Under the pieces are notes generated by a model that saw nothing but the letters and a program-made list of their open reading frames with translations, ran no database searches and was not told where the DNA came from. A stretch of DNA of 64,000 nucleotides from Anaerococcus octavius (GTDB lineage: Bacteria; Bacillota; Clostridia; Tissierellales; Peptoniphilaceae), in contig NZ_UFTA01000002.1 in NCBI RefSeq assembly GCF_900445265.1, positions 1,178,001 to 1,242,000 on the forward strand, read 5' to 3'. Position numbers and translations under genes: made by a program. Shown here piece after piece: positions 63,341-64,000 of the stretch (position 1 is its first letter; every line of letters begins with the position of its first letter).

Positions 63341-64000
63341 ATGGAAAAAGTAAGAAAAATTTTATTAAGTTTAGCTTTAGTTTTTTTGACATTTATAAAT
63401 ACTAGCTTTGCTAGTAACGAAAAGCCCACTTTAAAAGTAGGCATGGAGGTAAACTATGCTCCATTTAACTTTTCTGAAGTAGACGATAAAAATGGAGGTC
63501 TAGAAGTTGCAAATTCTCCAGGAGAATTTGCAAATGGATATGATGTAACAATCGCTAAAAAACTTGCTGATGAACTTGGCATGGATATAGAAATTTATAA
63601 AATTGATTGGGATGGACTGATTCCAGCCCTTACATCTGGAAAAATTGATGCAATCGTTGCTGGTATGAGTCCTACAGATGAACGCTTAAAGCAAATTGAT
63701 TTTACAGATAGCTATTACAACGCATCTATAGGTGTGGTAACCCGTAAGGATTCTCCTTATACAAATGCAACAAATATTCATGACTACAAAGATGCAAAAA
63801 TTACAGGTCAACTTGGCACCTTTCATTATGATTTAATTGATCAAATGGATGGTGTAAAAAAGCAACAGGCCCTAGACTCATTTCCAACTATGATTGCTGC
63901 AACAAAAGCTGGCAATATTGATGGCTATGTTTCTGATAAATCTGGTGCAATGATAGCTATTTATGCAAATACAGATTTATCTTATAGAGATTTTAATCCT
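63341..64000 (+). CDS. Amino-acid ABC transporter substrate-binding protein (cut by window end)
   Basis: First 220 codons. Sec signal peptide (~1-25, NTSFAS), then a SBP_bac_3 fold: VGMEVNYAPFNF, NGYDVTIAKKLADELGM, LIPALTSGKIDAIVAGMS, and the Arg region of TDERLKQIDFTDSYY that binds the amino-acid carboxylate. No lipobox, unlike other binding proteins here. T-box control shows it imports the amino acid sensed by the leader. Runs past 64000. Confidence 0.92.
   Translation, partial: MEKVRKILLSLALVFLTFINTSFASNEKPTLKVGMEVNYAPFNFSEVDDKNGGLEVANSPGEFANGYDVTIAKKLADELGMDIEIYKIDWDGLIPALTSGKIDAIVAGMSPTDERLKQIDFTDSYYNASIGVVTRKDSPYTNATNIHDYKDAKITGQLGTFHYDLIDQMDGVKKQQALDSFPTMIAATKAGNIDGYVSDKSGAMIAIYANTDLSYRDFNP

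Noticed and set aside
1..64000. tRNA, rRNA, CRISPR arrays, prophage or defence systems
   Set aside because: No cloverleaf-type conserved arms, regularly spaced repeats, Cas, restriction, toxin-antitoxin or phage structural genes were recognised on either strand.

Overview
The window is AT-rich DNA (roughly 30% G+C by eye) from a low-GC, Gram-positive obligate anaerobe. An [FeFe]-hydrogenase-type protein, a class B sortase, NlpC/P60 and L,D-transpeptidase wall enzymes, lipoprotein-anchored binding proteins, a T-box leader and two TPP riboswitches all fit Firmicutes. The gene set (AsnA, QueH, CytX/ThiD and ThiXYZ salvage, NiaR, tandem Trk) best suits a Peptoniphilaceae-like coccus such as Anaerococcus; that placement is an inference. 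No tRNA, rRNA, CRISPR array, prophage or defence island is visible.

Layout. 1-1761: an ABC exporter operon running out of the window, with a GntR/YtrA-type operator on its promoter. 2049-3680: MurJ. 3739-7922: a tight five-gene unit joining a small Cys-rich protein and an [FeFe]-hydrogenase homologue to a nitrate/taurine-type ABC importer. 7996-14716: pstS-pstC-pstA-pstB-phoU-phoP-phoR behind Pho-box-like repeats; its PstS appears circularly permuted. 14779-17400: purine-type NCS2 permease and AsnA. 17398-20587: ThiXYZ/YqgV thiamine-precursor importer under a TPP riboswitch. 20593-29808: RecQ, then a long operon (rRNA methyltransferase, L,D-transpeptidase, EcfA1-A2-T, TruA, two envelope proteins). 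29891-39512: housekeeping genes (esterase, flavoprotein, OGG-type glycosylase, sortase B, ferritin, QueH, L13-S9). 39517-43536: potDABC polyamine uptake with a long structured attenuator leader that matches no riboswitch class I can name. 43538-45762: thiD-cytX under a second TPP riboswitch. 45764-51507: two tandem Trk potassium systems. 51619-57697: amidohydrolase, GNAT, MFS, glutaminase and an NlpC/P60 protein. 57698-59501: an intact IS1182-family element. 59509-64000: DUF1002 protein, Mrp ATPase, PTS EIIC-like protein beside NiaR, and a T-box-controlled amino-acid-binding protein cut by the window end.

The strongest unusual signals are: (1) two ~150-175 bp foldback elements whose two different ends match the two ends of the local IS1182 element, one of them inserted between a TPP aptamer and the Shine-Dalgarno site of the operon it controls, where it seems to supply the terminator; (2) a circularly permuted PstS; (3) the unassigned leader of the polyamine operon; (4) the hydrogenase-plus-importer operon; (5) a pseudoknot-forming leader in front of rplM-rpsI.
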